DNA from: Xiphydria camelus
Lineage: Eukaryota; Arthropoda; Insecta; Hymenoptera; Xiphydriidae
Direction: 5' to 3'
NCBI GenBank assembly: GCA_963678675.1
Contig: OY783195.1
Span: forward strand, 22,592,387 to 22,656,386
DNA length: 64,000 nt
Shown here: piece by piece, positions 9,291 to 20,984 of the stretch
Numbering within the stretch: the first letter of the stretch is position 1
Layout: every line of letters starts with the position of its first letter
Made by a program: the position numbers and the translations under genes
The notes under the pieces: generated by a model
What the model was told of the DNA's origin: nothing
Databases searched by the model: none
Seen by the model: the letters and a program-made list of their open reading frames with translations, nothing else

Positions 9291-10770
9291 GCGACGCTTA
9301 CACCAGAGCCTTACCAGTTCGGAAAAAGTGCGTCGGTAGCGCACGTGTCCCGTCCCCGTAGGGACATCGTTATTTTTCATCCGCGGGACTCGGTAACCTA
9401 ACTGATCTCGAGGGGGCGAGCGTTATAGTCGGAAAAGAATCAATGCTCTATCTTCCCTCGCGCACGCTATAATATTCATCGAACGGTATACCCACTCCCC
9501 CTTTATTCGCGGACGCGTTCGCGAGTGATCTCAAGAGTCGCGGGGGCGGAAGAAAGAACCGAAATTTTGGATATCACACGCGAGCACGCACCGCGCGTGT
9601 TCGCCGAGCCGGCGAAGCGTGTGTGATGGCCAAGAAGTGCGTGAAGAATGAAACGGAAACGCCGTGTCATTACTCATTCGGAAATTTGTATTCCACGTAA
9701 CACCAGCCCATCCACCCCGTGACTTGCAGCCCTCTCACGCGCGACCTTATCGTCATTTGGTCCATCAACTTGGCTTTCAGTCGGACCGCGCGAGGATCAT
9801 CATCAATTTCGGAGGAGAGCCCTCTCGCGTCTTTCCGAGATACGTCTCTACTCTTGATCGGGTTCGATGTATACATACCTATGTATCGGTCCGCGAGGCG
9901 AATTGTGGCAGTTGGCGTCACTAACCGCGCGTACGCTGCGAAGATCCCATTCGGAGCGTTTAACGTTTCATCGCGTGACAGGCCACCGCGGTGAAACCGC
10001 GCAGGTATTTATGAGTAAATATACACCATTCTCTCTGTTCATAAAATGAAACATTCGGCGGATGTCGCAACAGGGATGTGACGTGGTGCGAAAGTAAAGA
10101 GCGAGGAAGAAGGAAGGGAGACACGACGAGAAAACGCGGGGTTGGTCGTACCAACGTCTGCACGGGGGTTGGAGGAGCAACTGCAGTAGTGGGGGGGGGG
10201 GGGGGGCGCACGTTCCGCGTACCTACCGACGTAGGTACCTACTACGTACCCTATTATCATAAGTTTTAACCCAAGCCCGCTTCTTGCTGTCGCTATAATT
10301 ATACGTAATGTCGCACAGCTTTACAAACCCTGGGAGTTTTTTGTTCCCATTACTCGACGCGGCCTGGCCTGCATCTGTGGCATAATATACGCTTGCGTTA
10401 ATTTAAAAAAGATGCGTAATAATATGCGGCACAGCGGCGCGGGACATGCCTCCTCGCTGCACTTTTATAAGGGACCACGGCGGGAGTGCTCCGCTTGCCT
10501 GCGCCTCTTTTGTCCCTTCATCTATCTCGAGATGGTATCTTCGTTAACCTTAGGTGAATTATAACGAACGTCGGCTCTACGCGAGGAATGAGATATAGGA
10601 GACGCGACGCGTAAGCGAAGAGGAGATCGTTGTACAGTCACCCGGGAATCGCGCCCGCGCGCGCGGGAAATAGGTCGCCTTTCCTCGTCTCCGTTTCTGT
10701 TTGTTTGGACCGTTCCCTTCCGCGGCGGATGTTCGCCGGACGCTGATTTCGAGTGTGGCTGAAATTTGAA
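9291..10770. other. CpG-rich stretch, no gene recognised
   Basis: GC content and CpG density rise sharply. Overlapping ORFs occur on both strands, as expected from stop-codon scarcity rather than coding, and none shows a domain. A 16-G homopolymer lies at 10191-10206. A TATA-like tttTATAAGG near 10464-10473, followed by GC-rich sequence, could belong to a promoter, but no downstream exon was identified. A regulatory or first-exon region of an unseen gene is possible. Confidence 0.35.
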
Positions 10771-10879
10771 GTGTTCAGATCTGCCATTATATAATATTAC
10801 CTATATATTTGTTGGAATTTCTATGACGCTTAGGAATATTATTCGAGATTGTACACGAAAAAAAATGAACAATAATATT

Positions 10880-11820
10880 GCTAGACGAACACTAAAATAT
10901 TGCTCGTCCTCAACCAGCGGAATTTATTGCTATACTAAAATTTGTAACAATGCTAAATGTAAAAGCAACACACTATTGCTAAGTGTTGCAACAATATATT
11001 ATTTTAAGATATCGAAGCAATATTTTATTGTAAAGCGCTGGAGCAATGAGGTTTGACTTCCTTGCTCTCAATTATTGCAACATATTGAATATATAGTATT
11101 GGTACGTATAGCAATGATTAATAATTAATCATTGCTATACTTACCAATACTATATACAACATACAATTATTGTTGCCAGGTTTCTGAGCAATACGTAATT
11201 ATTAACATTAATCTGCAAAAAGATATCGTTAATACTTTCAGCGATATTTGTTGCGACGAGTTATTTACGAGATATGTGAAAGTCACTTTGATTTAATTAA
11301 AATGGAACGCGCTATTTTTATTCTTACTAAAGTTATAGACCTTGCCGGGACTCATAAAAATGGTATAAAGTGTAATGCCCATCTGTTTAACCGTTTGCGA
11401 GACATGTTGTTATTTCTAGAATATTTCTTATCCAAATGTGTATTGCGTTTTTTAAAGCAGTTATATTGCTATAATATATGAGCAATATTTCATTGATAGA
11501 CAAACGATATTTTTCTTGTTCGGGTATTGTAGAATAGCTATAACGTTTCATAACAATAATATATTTTTTCATACAGCAAGCAATGTTATAGTGCTTCGAT
11601 AACAATCATTATTGCTGCTACTGCAATAATAGTTTGCAATATTTCGATCGTTTAGTCAACGATAGTTTCTAGTTCTGGTAGTAGAGTGTAGCAATAATGG
11701 TTTAGCAATAATATATTTTTTCATATTACAATATATTAGTGCTCTGATAGTAATCACAATTGCTGCTAGTGCAATAATATTTCTGCAATATTTTTCTTGC
11801 TAGTTCGACGATACTCTTTT
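10880..11820. repeat. AT-rich region with recurrent GCAATA motifs, a foldback and a tandem duplication
   Basis: The region is peppered with gcaata/tattgc in both orientations. A near-perfect palindrome (11091-11122 against 11123-11155, one mismatch) starts atatagtattgg. A unit containing caataatatattttttcata and attgctgct occurs twice in tandem, at about 11545-11665 and 11700-11800. It looks like a decayed foldback or satellite-like repeat. I see no coding region. Confidence 0.6.
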
Positions 11821-11903
11821 TTTTTTGTGTATTTTTAAATTAACATTTTGGAAACGGATCTATACTTGATATTAAAATCTCGAGCATCGTCTCAATATTA
11901 TAA

Positions 11904-12349
11904 CCCGCGTAAAAAAAGTATGGGTAAAGTATGGCAAAAGTCTGGGAAAAATTGAACCGAAAATGTATGGCTACAAATTGTATTCCAGATTTTCAGCCAG
12001 ACAATTTTTTCATATCGGCTGAAAAGTAAAATTTACTCGACTTATCTGTACCTTTTTGATTCAATTCTGTTGTATGGGTTCTTCATTATAAAACTATAAT
12101 GATTTGTTCAATACTAAAATATAGTTTATTAATAATAATTTGAGAGGTTAGTAACATAATAAATTGAAATAATATCAACTGACCAGAACAAACATCGATT
12201 ACAGCATAACCTCGTACAAACGACATAATTGAAGACCGCATCGTTTACCGGCCCAAAGTCTGGGATACGATCCATAGCCATACTTTTTTGGTTGAACTTT
12301 TCCCAGACTTCCGGCATATACTTTAGCCATACTTTTTTTTTACACAGGG
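11904..12349. mobile_element. MITE with about 85-bp inverted ends
   Basis: The left end CCCGCGTAAAAAAAGTATGG and the right end, read in reverse as CCCTGTGTAAAAA then AGTATGG, begin arms that stay alignable for about 85 bp through aagtctgggaaaa and agtatggct. The centre is short AT-rich sequence. No ORF or clear target duplication is visible, so the superfamily is not assigned. Confidence 0.7.
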
Positions 12350-13506
12350 AGAAACAAATATAGTAAAAGACCCTAGACTGTATCTGGACACTATTGCATT
12401 GGATATTCCACAGAGTGAAAAAAAAAGAACTGCAATGGATTTTGCGAGTAGACGCAATACGTGGCGAAATCCGTGACAATAAGACTAAGCTGGTGGTCGT
12501 GTTCGCATGGAATGTCCCCTATACATAGTCCAATTAAACGCGAAATTCGGTTCCGCTCGTTGTATCACCTTCGTGGTGCACCTGCTACGTGCACCGCAAG
12601 GACGATTTGTTCGCAAACCCCGCTATCGATCGAACCTCCTCCGCTTTGGTGCTTCGTCGACGCGTGAAATGTCACGTTGTGCGTTCCGGAGATTCTTGAA
12701 GCGTGATGGTCTTTGCGGCAGTACATCGTCACGTGCAGGCTGACCCGTCGAAATGGACTCGAGAAGAGAATGGTTAACATCGTACGATGCGTTCAGTATA
12801 CATGCGCCGGGGAAAGAAACCGACACGGTCGTGGAGGAATTTTCACGGTTCTCCCTGTAGCGTAATTTCTCACCGGGAGAATTACTAGGAAAAGTTTTCA
12901 ACCCGAAGTTGTTCGGTGGGTAGTAGTATTCGACAGTAATTGCGTGCATAGCTCCATGCAGCACTATAGTTCTAAAGTTGCCAATTCTCGGTAACTTTTG
13001 AATTAATGCAGCATTATTTCCAAATTGAAAATTGAAGGCGATATTCATAGCTAAAATTTCAAGATAGTAAACTGGGATCAACGCTCCAGCTTCCGCTTAA
13101 CTTTGAACGTGATTATCTCGAAACGCAGTGGAGATATGCGATTAATTGAAAGTAGCTTTCTAATGGTAAAAAATAGACAAATATTTTCCACTGAAACTTT
13201 TTCTCAATATCTCCAACTATTTTTAACTGTAACTAATCGATTTTCAGCTTGCCTTTCAACTAGGACGTTTATCCCACTCTTACCCTAAATAAGCTTATTG
13301 GAGTTCACCTAATCGAAATTGCGACTTGAGAAATGTTTATTTATAAATTCCGATTATAAATAGCGGAAAGATTTCCTTTCAAGAATGTTTATCATTACTT
13401 ACTAAAAGAAGTCGTAACACAGTTACGATCATCGACTGTTAAAGGATAAATCATCTGCGCTTGAAAGTTATCAGTTCTCAAACTTTGTCGGCTTATCTAC
13501 TTGTAA
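12350..13506. other. Unique sequence, no gene recognised
   Basis: Mixed composition. ORFs such as the one at 12623-13081 on the minus strand lack any recognisable motif. The phrase acgtttatcccactcttac near 13264-13282 recurs in diverged form at 26337-26355, hinting at an old dispersed repeat. Confidence 0.35.
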
Positions 13507-13789
13507 ATCACGGAAGGACTGATGCCAGTAAATTTTACTGTATTTACAATAAAAGAGGTACACGTGAGGATTTTTTATATGTTTTTACAGTGCGACACAG
13601 TAATTTGCCTATTGAAAACATTCAATCGTGATACTTTATACTACGAGTACAATTTACCAGTTTCTAAGAAAAATATATTCACACAGCACACACACACACA
13701 CACACATAGTAGAAACATCCAAAAACCTTTATGTGTACCTCTTTTATTGTAAGTGCAGTAAAATTGACTGGTAACAGTTTTTCCGTGAT
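13507..13789. mobile_element. Foldback MITE, family also present at 60.3 kb
   Basis: The arms read ATCACGGAAgGACTG from 13507 and, in reverse, ATCACGGAAaaACTG from 13789. They stay similar through cagtAAATTTTACTG and acaataaaagaggtaca. A (CA)n run lies at 13680-13706. The interior (about 13580-13690) aligns by eye with 60355-60465, so this is a repeated family in the window. Confidence 0.75.
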
Positions 13790-13912
13790 CCACAGAATTT
13801 TTATAAGAGATTTACAAAAATATTCGATACGTTCTCTCAAAAAAATGACTGCCGGGTGAATTCGACTTCTCAAGAGCAACGACACTCTCAAACGCGAAGC
13901 TGAGTATATACG

Positions 13913-14307
13913 GGGTGTTGTCAAACCTCTGACCCAGAGGAAAACCCTACAAAACCCTTCCTTAAAAAATTACGGACATAATGCAATTGATTGTATTAAA
14001 ATCCGTTAAGAATTTACGGAGAAATTAATTATTAAAAAGTAATTAATATTTTGAATTTATTCGGCATTGATGACGTCATATCAAGGCTCACGAAGATAAT
14101 GTTTATAATAACGATAGCAATTACGATTATCTTTATGAGCCTTGATATGACGTCATCAATGCCAAATAAATTCAAAATATTAATTACTTTTTAATAATTA
14201 ATTTCTCCGTAAATTCTTAACGAATTACAATAAAATTAATTGTATTATGTTCGTAATTTTTAAATGAACATACGGTTTTCCTCTGGGTCAGAGGTTTGAG
14301 AACACCC
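13913..14307. mobile_element. Near-perfect foldback element (arms about 180 bp)
   Basis: The arms begin GGGTGTT and continue TCAAACCTCTGACCCAGAGG on both strands. They stay paired through aattaatattttgaattta and gatgacgtcat to a short centre around 14100-14125. The flanking bases read TATAC on both sides, compatible with a TA target duplication and mariner/Tc1-type mobilisation. There is no ORF. The ends GGGTGTT resemble the terminus of the mariner-type element at 55.8 kb. Confidence 0.8.
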
Positions 14308-14995
14308 GGTATAAGTACATACGGTCTTCGTCGATACTTTCTTCTCCTCCTCCGCCGTAACAGAGTGGCTGCAATGTACTCCGAGAGTGAAATGATTTTC
14401 ATGTACCCATTCGGAAAGAGCCGTAGATACGCTCGATTCGACGTCGCCCGCCGCAGTTGTTCGCCGTATCACAGTCTATTTCATTACCTCCCTTGTGTGT
14501 GCGGCGGTTTTCGCACGTATTAAATTACCTCGGTAAAAGTAGCAAATACCGAGGCTTTTTTTCCGAGCGCTTCGCCGATGGGTACGTATCGTCCCCCATC
14601 TGCGGTGCTCCAATGCTCTCGCGGTGAAGCTCGTCAGGGCGGATAAAACAAAGTCGTGCACGACGTGAAATCGAGTAGACGGATAGCGAGCGGATTGCAG
14701 CCAAGGGGTATATTAGTTATTAGCTATTTATAATGGACGTCGGTCGAGCTGTACACGCGTCTCTACGTATGCGTTGCCCGTAGTTACATATCGCGCTCTC
14801 GGCATGGTATATTCCAATGCTTTCGTATGATTGCTCGAATTCCGGTTAATCTCACAATTTCCGCTTCCCTGGATCTACTCGAATTTTCCTCGGCCGCGCA
14901 GCGAGGAAGGAAATTCTTCGATTCGAATGACGATACATTTGCTAGTACGTACTAAATGATTATTGGATTCCAGCAATGGGTATATTTTTTCTCTG
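14308..14995. other. CpG-rich unique sequence, no gene recognised
   Basis: GC-rich DNA with short overlapping ORFs on both strands and no domain pattern. No repeat structure was seen. Confidence 0.35.
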
Positions 14996-15270
14996 AAACA
15001 AATATGGCATATGGGCATCTCTACTCAAATCATCTCTATCCAAGCGATATTTCTACTATAGCAGAAGTCTATGAGAGAAACTCAACCGCGGTTATTTTCC
15101 CATCAGATCTCAACTTAACCTTTAATATATCACCATCTAACGACTAGTCTACCAGAAAAAAATCTCTCCACTCTGTGACATCTCTACCCAAAAAGTATAC
15201 ATATGTCTTGACACAGATATCACAGTGGAGAGATTTCCTTCTGGTAGAATTGTCATCAGATGGTGATTTA

Positions 15271-15736
15271 TGTAGTGTTAGTGTAGCGAGCGTCGGTGAG
15301 GGAATGAAAGAAACTGGTATTCAGATTTCATTTTTCAATTTCGTTTTCGTTTAGTTTTAAGATGCTAGTTTTAAGAAGAGTCTCGGCTCGCGAGGGCTCG
15401 AGTGTTAGGGTTAGTGAGCGTCGGCGAGGAGGGAAAGAAAGGAGCCAGTATTTAGGGCTCAAATTTCAATTTAGTCTAGTTTTAGGATTCGTATATAAGG
15501 ACGGAGTGTTGGGTCGCGAGGGTTCGGGCGAATATTAATTTATCCGTAACGGAGTTCGAATACGGAGACTGCGTAAGAAGAGGACTGTTGTGAAGTGCGG
15601 ACGTTGAACGGTTTGGGTGCGAGACCCAATCGCTCTTGCATCAAATGTAACACCTATATCGTCATTCGTTTTCCAAATATATATTGTAACTCGTTAAATT
15701 GCACACATGATCCCTATCCTTTGGAGAGATCCTACA
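15271..15736 (+). repeat. Gypsy 5' LTR
   Basis: The LTR starts TGTAGTGTTAG, ends CCTACA and is 466 bp long. It matches the 3' LTR at 20517-20984 with roughly twenty differences by eye. A TATA box (TATATAAGG) lies at 15492-15500 and probably drives the genomic transcript; the 3' LTR has TATACAAGG instead. TTTA flanks it at 15267-15270. Confidence 0.9.
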
Positions 15737-15739
15737 AAT

Positions 15740-15757
15740 TGGGGGCTCGTCCGGGAT
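15740..15757 (+). promoter_or_regulatory. Gypsy primer binding site, tRNA-Pro type
   Basis: TGGGGGCTCGTCCGGGAT lies three bases after the 5' LTR. Its complement is the 3' end of tRNA-Pro including CCA, so minus-strand DNA synthesis would be primed by tRNA-Pro. Confidence 0.85.
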
Positions 15758-15884
15758 CTGGCCAAAGGTGCGATTTACCTGTGCATTCGGAGTTAATTTC
15801 AAGTTGAAAGTGAAAAGTTGACGATAAAGTTGAAGACGGTGAAGCTCATGATAGGCAGACGGCCAACGACGAAAAATTATCACG

Positions 15885-17320
15885 ATGTCGGATCCAGTTG
15901 AGGGGGCAGTGAGTCTGGAGACCTTGACAGTGGAAGAACTTCGAGCTGAGCTAGACGGGCTGAAGCTATCGATGAAGGGGAACAAAGCAACACTAGTCGG
16001 TAGGCTAAGACGAGCCTACGCAAATGGTGGAGTGTTGACAGATCCCGAAGATCTTACACTCACCGACAAGAAACTTCAAGACGCTGCCAAAACCAAAGAC
16101 GCGACGAAGACGAAGAAAGTAGTGGAGCCCAAAGTGCCGGTAAAAGATGGAAAGGCTTCGACGTCGAAAGAAGTTGGAAAAGGTGCAAAGAAGAAAGTGA
16201 TGAAGAAGCCAGAAGGTGGTAATAAGCAGAAAGAAGATGAAGAATTCAGGGCCAGTGACAATGACGAAAATCCTGGTGAAGTGGACTTAGAATCTTTGAC
16301 GATGAACGAGTTACCAACGGAAGGTAGTGACTCTGAAAAAGAAGAAGACGACGAAGAGGTTGATAGTGGTGACGACGAGGAAATAGACGACAAGAAGAGG
16401 AAGAAGACGACGAAGAAGAGGAAGAAGACGACGAAGAAGAGGAGGAAGAAGAGGAAGAAGAAACGCGGATTCGCCAAAAGAAGAAGAAACGAGAGCCCGT
16501 ACGTGTGACTCTTACCGCTGTGTCTACTGATGTGCGTGAAATTCGTTACGACAAGCGAACGACATTAACGTTCAAAGACGTAGAAGATGCGCTGGAAACG
16601 TTCAGCGGAAACGGAGCTGAAAATATTCATCGTTGGTTGGTCCACCTGGAGAAAACTGCGGAGTTGTGCCAGTGGACGGAAGCTCAAAAAGAGATTTACA
16701 CAAAAAGACTGTTACGCGGTTCCGCAAAATTATTCGCGAATTTCGAGTGCCACGCGAAAAGTTGGAAGAAACTCAGAAAGTCGTTGGTGGAGGAATTTTC
16801 GAAAACAGTGAATAGCAAAGAGGCGCACAAAAAACTCGGTGCAGTGCGGAAAAAGGTGATGAGTCGTACCAGACGTATGTGTACCGTGTTCTAGAGATTG
16901 CCAGCCACAGTGAAATCGAACTGGAGGCTAAAATACAGTACATAATAGACGGCATTCAAGATGAGGAACCTAACAAATCTATTTTGTACGGGGCGACGAC
17001 GATTAAAGAGCTGAGAAAAAAATTAATACAATACGAGCATCAAAAGAGCAATTCGAAGAATGAAGTGTCTGTGAAGGCTCCTGATAAGACGACGAAAGCA
17101 AATCAGTTATCTCAAAATAGTCAAGTGCGAGAAGAGGATAAGCGAGACGGCGTCAAAAAGAAGAATTGTTTTAATTGCGGCAGTACGAAGCATTTGAGCT
17201 AAGACTGCCCAAACAAGGACAGAGGACCCAAATGTTTTGCATGTCAACAGTTTGGGCATGTTTCGTCTAAGTGTACAAGTGAAGCAAAAAAGTTCGGTGA
17301 TGAAACGGGTAAAAAGTTGC
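15885..17320 (+). pseudogene. Gypsy gag with SAP domain and zinc knuckles, frameshifted
   Basis: The start ATG at 15885 opens a 208-codon frame. It carries a SAP-like motif (LTVEELRAELDGLKL, then GNKATLVGRLRRA, residues about 13-45), a Lys-rich linker and an acidic tract. The frame slips in the GAA/GAC-rich run around 16390-16460. The capsid-like part continues in another frame at 16505-16894 (FSGNGAENIHRWLVHLE), slips again near 16870, and runs to a TAA at 17200. Two CCHC knuckles follow: CFNCGSTKHLS with the stop inside it, and CFACQQFGHVSSKC. A SAP module at the N terminus of gag is unusual and suggests chromatin or DNA binding. At least two frameshifts and one stop make it non-functional as read. 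Confidence 0.8.
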
Positions 17321-17324
17321 CAAA

Positions 17325-17981
17325 GTGCGCGTCGACGCCGTCGGTTCGAGTGATAGGAAAAAGCTGGGGGACAGAAAGACTTATAAAGAAGTGTTGATTA
17401 TGGGAAAATCTAAAGTTGCCGTGATTGACCCTGGAAGTGACATTCTTTTGGTTCGTTTGAATTATTACGCTCAGTTTGGAGCTCCAAAATTGACATTGGA
17501 AGCAGTGACGTTTAACGGTGTCGGTGCGTCGAGTCGCAAGTCAATCGGTTGGTTCGAAGCGGATATTGTGATGGACGGAATCGAGTTTACATTGATAATC
17601 GAAGTGGTTCCGGGCCATTATCTACCCCATGATTTCTTTATCGGTGGTGAATTATCGCATTTCGGAGAATTAAGATTGCGCCGTGGACGTGCGAGACTCG
17701 TGAAACTGGAACCAGAAGAGGCGGAACCTGAAATTGTCGATCCAGGTTGGAAAGAAGTATTAAATATCAACGTGTTAGATGAACCAGATGACGATTATGA
17801 CGTTGACCTGAGTCACGTGGTGGAAGACTCCTTGAAAGCCGAAGTAAAAAATTTTATCGAGAATTATGATCCGAGGCAAACGAAGAACAGTGGCGTTCAA
17901 ATGAGAATCGTGTTGAAAGACGATATTCCGGTGTACCAGCAAGCGCGCCGACTATCAGCTGAGCAGAGTGTCGCATTGTAA
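17325..17981 (+). pseudogene. Gypsy protease and start of RT
   Basis: This 218-codon frame contains the retroviral-type aspartic protease core: VAVIDPGSD at residues 32-39, a flap-like region around NGVGASSRKSIGWF, and HDFFIGGELSHFG. Active members have D-T/S-G, whereas this copy reads D-P-G, which should abolish catalysis. The C-terminal part (VQMRIVLKDDIPVYQQARRLS) is the usual lead-in to gypsy RT. A frameshift at about 17970 separates it from the RT frame. Confidence 0.75.
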
Positions 17982-17984
17982 ATG

Positions 17985-19479
17985 ACATTATCCGTGAGTG
18001 GATTAAAGACGGTGTTGTTCAACCGAGTTCATCGGACTACGCTAGTCCTATCGTGTTGGTAGCGAAGCCAAATGGAGACTGTGTATCGACTATAGGATGT
18101 TGAATAAGAAAATAATTAAGGACAGGAACCCTCTACCATTAATCGAGGATCAACTGGATCGTCTACAAGATGCTGAGGTGTTCACTACGGTCGACTTGAA
18201 AGACGGATTTTTACACGTGAAGGTACATGAAGACAGTGTGAAATTTACGTCATTCGTGGTGCCAGACGGGCAATACGAGTTTCTAAAGGTCCCTTTTGGA
18301 CTCTGCAATTCCTCAGCCGTGTTCCAACGACATATTCGTGTGATCTTCAGAGAGTTGATTGCCGACGGTACAGTTTCCAGCAACCTGGACGATCTGATTG
18401 TTGCTACCAAAACGAGTGAGGAAAACGTAGAGAAATTAAAGAAAGTGTTAACAGCTGTTGGAGAATTCGGACTGAAAATAAACTGGAAAAAGTGTAAGTG
18501 GTTGAAGAAAAGTATAGATTTCTTGGGATTTATAATAGAAGCTGAACGTTACTATCCCTCGAAAAAAAAGACATTAGCTGTGGCAAAATTTTCAAAGCCT
18601 ACAACAGTGAAACAAGTGCAAAGTTTCCTCGGGCTTACCGGTTATTTCAGAAAATTCATTCCGCATTTTGCATTGACCGCAAGACCGTTGCGTAATTTGT
18701 TAAAAAAAGACGTAAAATTTGTATTCGGTAGTGAACAGGAAGCTGCGTTCGAACAATTAAAAACGGGGTTGATTGAGAAGCCAATTCTACGTCTCTATCA
18801 AGTGGGTGCCTAGACTGCGCTATACATGGACGCGTGTAGTGGAGGTTTGGGAGCTATTTTAATGCAGAAGGACGCCAATAACGGTCTCTTCCATCCGATT
18901 TACTTCGCGAGCTGGAAAACGTCGCCAGCCGAAGAGAAGTTCACAAGCTTCGAACTTGAAGTATTAGCAGCCATTAAAGCGTTGAAACGTTTCCGAGTTT
19001 ACCTGCTTGGAATCCCGTTTAAAATCGTGACCGACTACAAAGCTTTTGCATTGACAGTCAAAAAGAAGGATACGTGCTTACGAGTTGCTCATTGGGTATT
19101 GTTGATGGAACAATTCCAATACACGGTCGAACATCGCTCAGCGACGGCCATGCGCCATGTGGACGCGTTGAGCATAAATCCGGTCAGTATACTTTGCGTT
19201 GATGGTAGCAAAGACACGTCGATCGTTCAAATTCAAAGAGCTCAAGAAGACGATGCAGAGCTGTGGAAGATTATAGAAGAAACAAAGAAAGGCGACAACA
19301 GGAAATTCAAGTTGGTAGCGAACGGTGCACTCTACAGAGAAGATGAAGAAGGAGAACAGCTAGTTGTCCCAAGATCGATGCAACACGAGGTCTTTCGGCA
19401 AGCCCACGAGAAAGCACATTTTGGATTCAAGAAAATGGAACATCTTCTGTTACACAAGAATTCTGGTTTCCGCGGATGA
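17985..19479 (+). pseudogene. Gypsy reverse transcriptase and RNase H
   Basis: RT similarity begins just after the frameshift (IREWIKDGVVQPSSSDYASPI, outside the open frame) and continues in 18097-18813. It includes FTTVDLKDGFLHVKV, FGLCNSSAVFQR and the active-site DD at 18388-18393, followed by FGLKINWKKCKWLKKSIDFLG. The active site reads NLDD, not the usual YxDD. A TAG at 18811-18813 interrupts the frame, which reopens unchanged into RNase H (YMDACSGGLGAIL, SFELEVLAAIKAL, VTDYKAF) and runs to 19479. The start of the integrase zinc-binding region (HEKAHFGFKKMEH) lies at its end before another frameshift. Confidence 0.85.
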
Positions 19480-20521
19480 GAGAACGAGTTCAGAAGTTCA
19501 TCAGTAACTGTGTGAATTGCTTGTTGAGTGAGAAGAAGAAGGGAAAAGCCGAAGGACTGTTAAATCCTATTAGTAAAGGAGAAACGCCGTAGGATACGTA
19601 CCATGTGGACTACCTTGGTCCCATGCCTTCTACGAAAAAGTGCTACAATCATATTTTTGCTGTTGTGGATGCATTCTCAAAGTTTACTTGGCTGTATCCA
19701 ACCAAATCTACGACGGCCGACGAAGTGGTGACGCGTCTGAGGAAGCAAGCGGTTACGTTTGGAAATCCACGCCGTATAATATCAGATAGAGGTTCGGCGT
19801 TTACCTCTAAAGTTTTTCGAGAGTATTGTGAAGAGCAGAAGATTGACCACGTGCTAATCACCACAGGCATTCCTAGGGCGAATGGACAAGTGGAGAGAAT
19901 GAATCGTTGCATCATTGCTATTTTGACGAAAATGTGACTGGAAAATCCAGCAGAATGGCACAAGCATGTCGACGTAGTTCAACAACATTTGAACTCATCG
20001 TTCAATCGCAGTATCGGAAAAACTCTCTTCGAATTGCTGATTGGAACCAACATGAAGCTAAAAGACGACGTGAAGCTGAAAGAGTTGATTGATAAGGAAA
20101 TTATCGAAAATTATGAGAATCAACGCAATGCGTTACGTGACGAGGCACGAACGAACTTGCAAGCAATGCAGGAAGAAAACAGAAGGACGTACAATCGCAA
20201 GAGGAAAGAAGCTACCCAGTACAAAGTCGGAGACATCGTAGCAATCCAAGGAAGTCAGTTTGGTAGCGGTCTCAAACTATATCCAAAGTTCTTGGGACCG
20301 TACAAAGTCGTGACGGTACTGAGAAAAAATCGGTACTTGTGGTGGAGAAAATTGGGACTCATGAGGGTCCAAATCGTACGAGTACTGCGGCTGACTTCAT
20401 GAAACCGTGGTCCAACAAGGAGACGTTTGATTTCGAAACAGACGACGAAGCCGAATCCGACGACAACGATGGAGATAAGTGTATCGAGGACGATACAACC
20501 CTGCAGGATGGCCGAGTGTAG
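19440..20521 (+). pseudogene. Gypsy integrase, interrupted by stops
   Basis: After a frameshift near 19460 the Cys pair of the HHCC zinc finger reads NCVNCL. A TAG at 19590-19592 precedes the catalytic core at 19605-19937. The core has D in MDYLGP (hydrophobic strand before HIFAVVDAF), D in SDRGSAF and E in GQVERMNR, the D,D-35-E pattern. A TGA at 19935-19937 splits it from the same-frame C-terminal part (19989-20402), which ends in an SH3-like region (YKVGDIVAIQGSQFG, KFLGPYKV). An acidic tail frame follows to 20521. No envelope gene lies between integrase and the 3' LTR. Confidence 0.85.
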
Positions 20522-20984
20522 TATTAGTGTAGCGAGCGTCGGTGAGGGAATGAAAGAAACTGGTATTCAGATTTCATTTTTCGATTTCGTTTTCGTTTAG
20601 TTTTAAGATGCTAGTTTTAAGAAGAGTGTCGGGTCGCGTGGGCTCGAGTGTTAGGGTTAGTGAGCATCGGCGAGGAGGGAAAGAAAGGAGCCAGTGTTTA
20701 GAGAGCTCAAATTTCAATTTAGTCTAGTTTTAGGATTCGTATACAAGGACGGAGTGTTGGGTCGCGAGGGTTCGGGCGCGGATATTAATTTATCCGTAAC
20801 GGAGTTCGAATGCGGAGACTGCGTAAGAAGAGGGCAGTTGAAGTGCGGACGTTGAACGGGTTGGGTTCGAGACCCAATCGCTCTTGCATCAAATGTTAAA
20901 CTTATATCGTCATTCGTTTTCCAAATATATATTTCAACTCGTTAAATTGCACACATGATCCCTATCCTTTGGAGAGATCCTATA
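20517..20984 (+). repeat. Gypsy 3' LTR
   Basis: This 468-bp copy of the 5' LTR starts TGTAGTATTAG and ends CCTATA, followed by the target duplication TTTA (20985-20988). No convincing polypurine tract precedes it; the adjoining bases are ggatggccgag. Confidence 0.9.

Noticed and set aside
10464..10473. TATA-like element as a host promoter
   Set aside because: A single motif with no downstream exon, initiator or transcript evidence. Mentioned only in the description of the stretch.
12623..13081. 152-codon minus-strand ORF
   Set aside because: No motif, no repeat context, and overlapping open frames on both strands. Probably chance.
20403..20521. Acidic ORF between gypsy integrase and the 3' LTR as a possible envelope gene
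   Set aside because: Only about 60 residues, acidic, with no signal peptide or membrane segment. It is the polyprotein tail.
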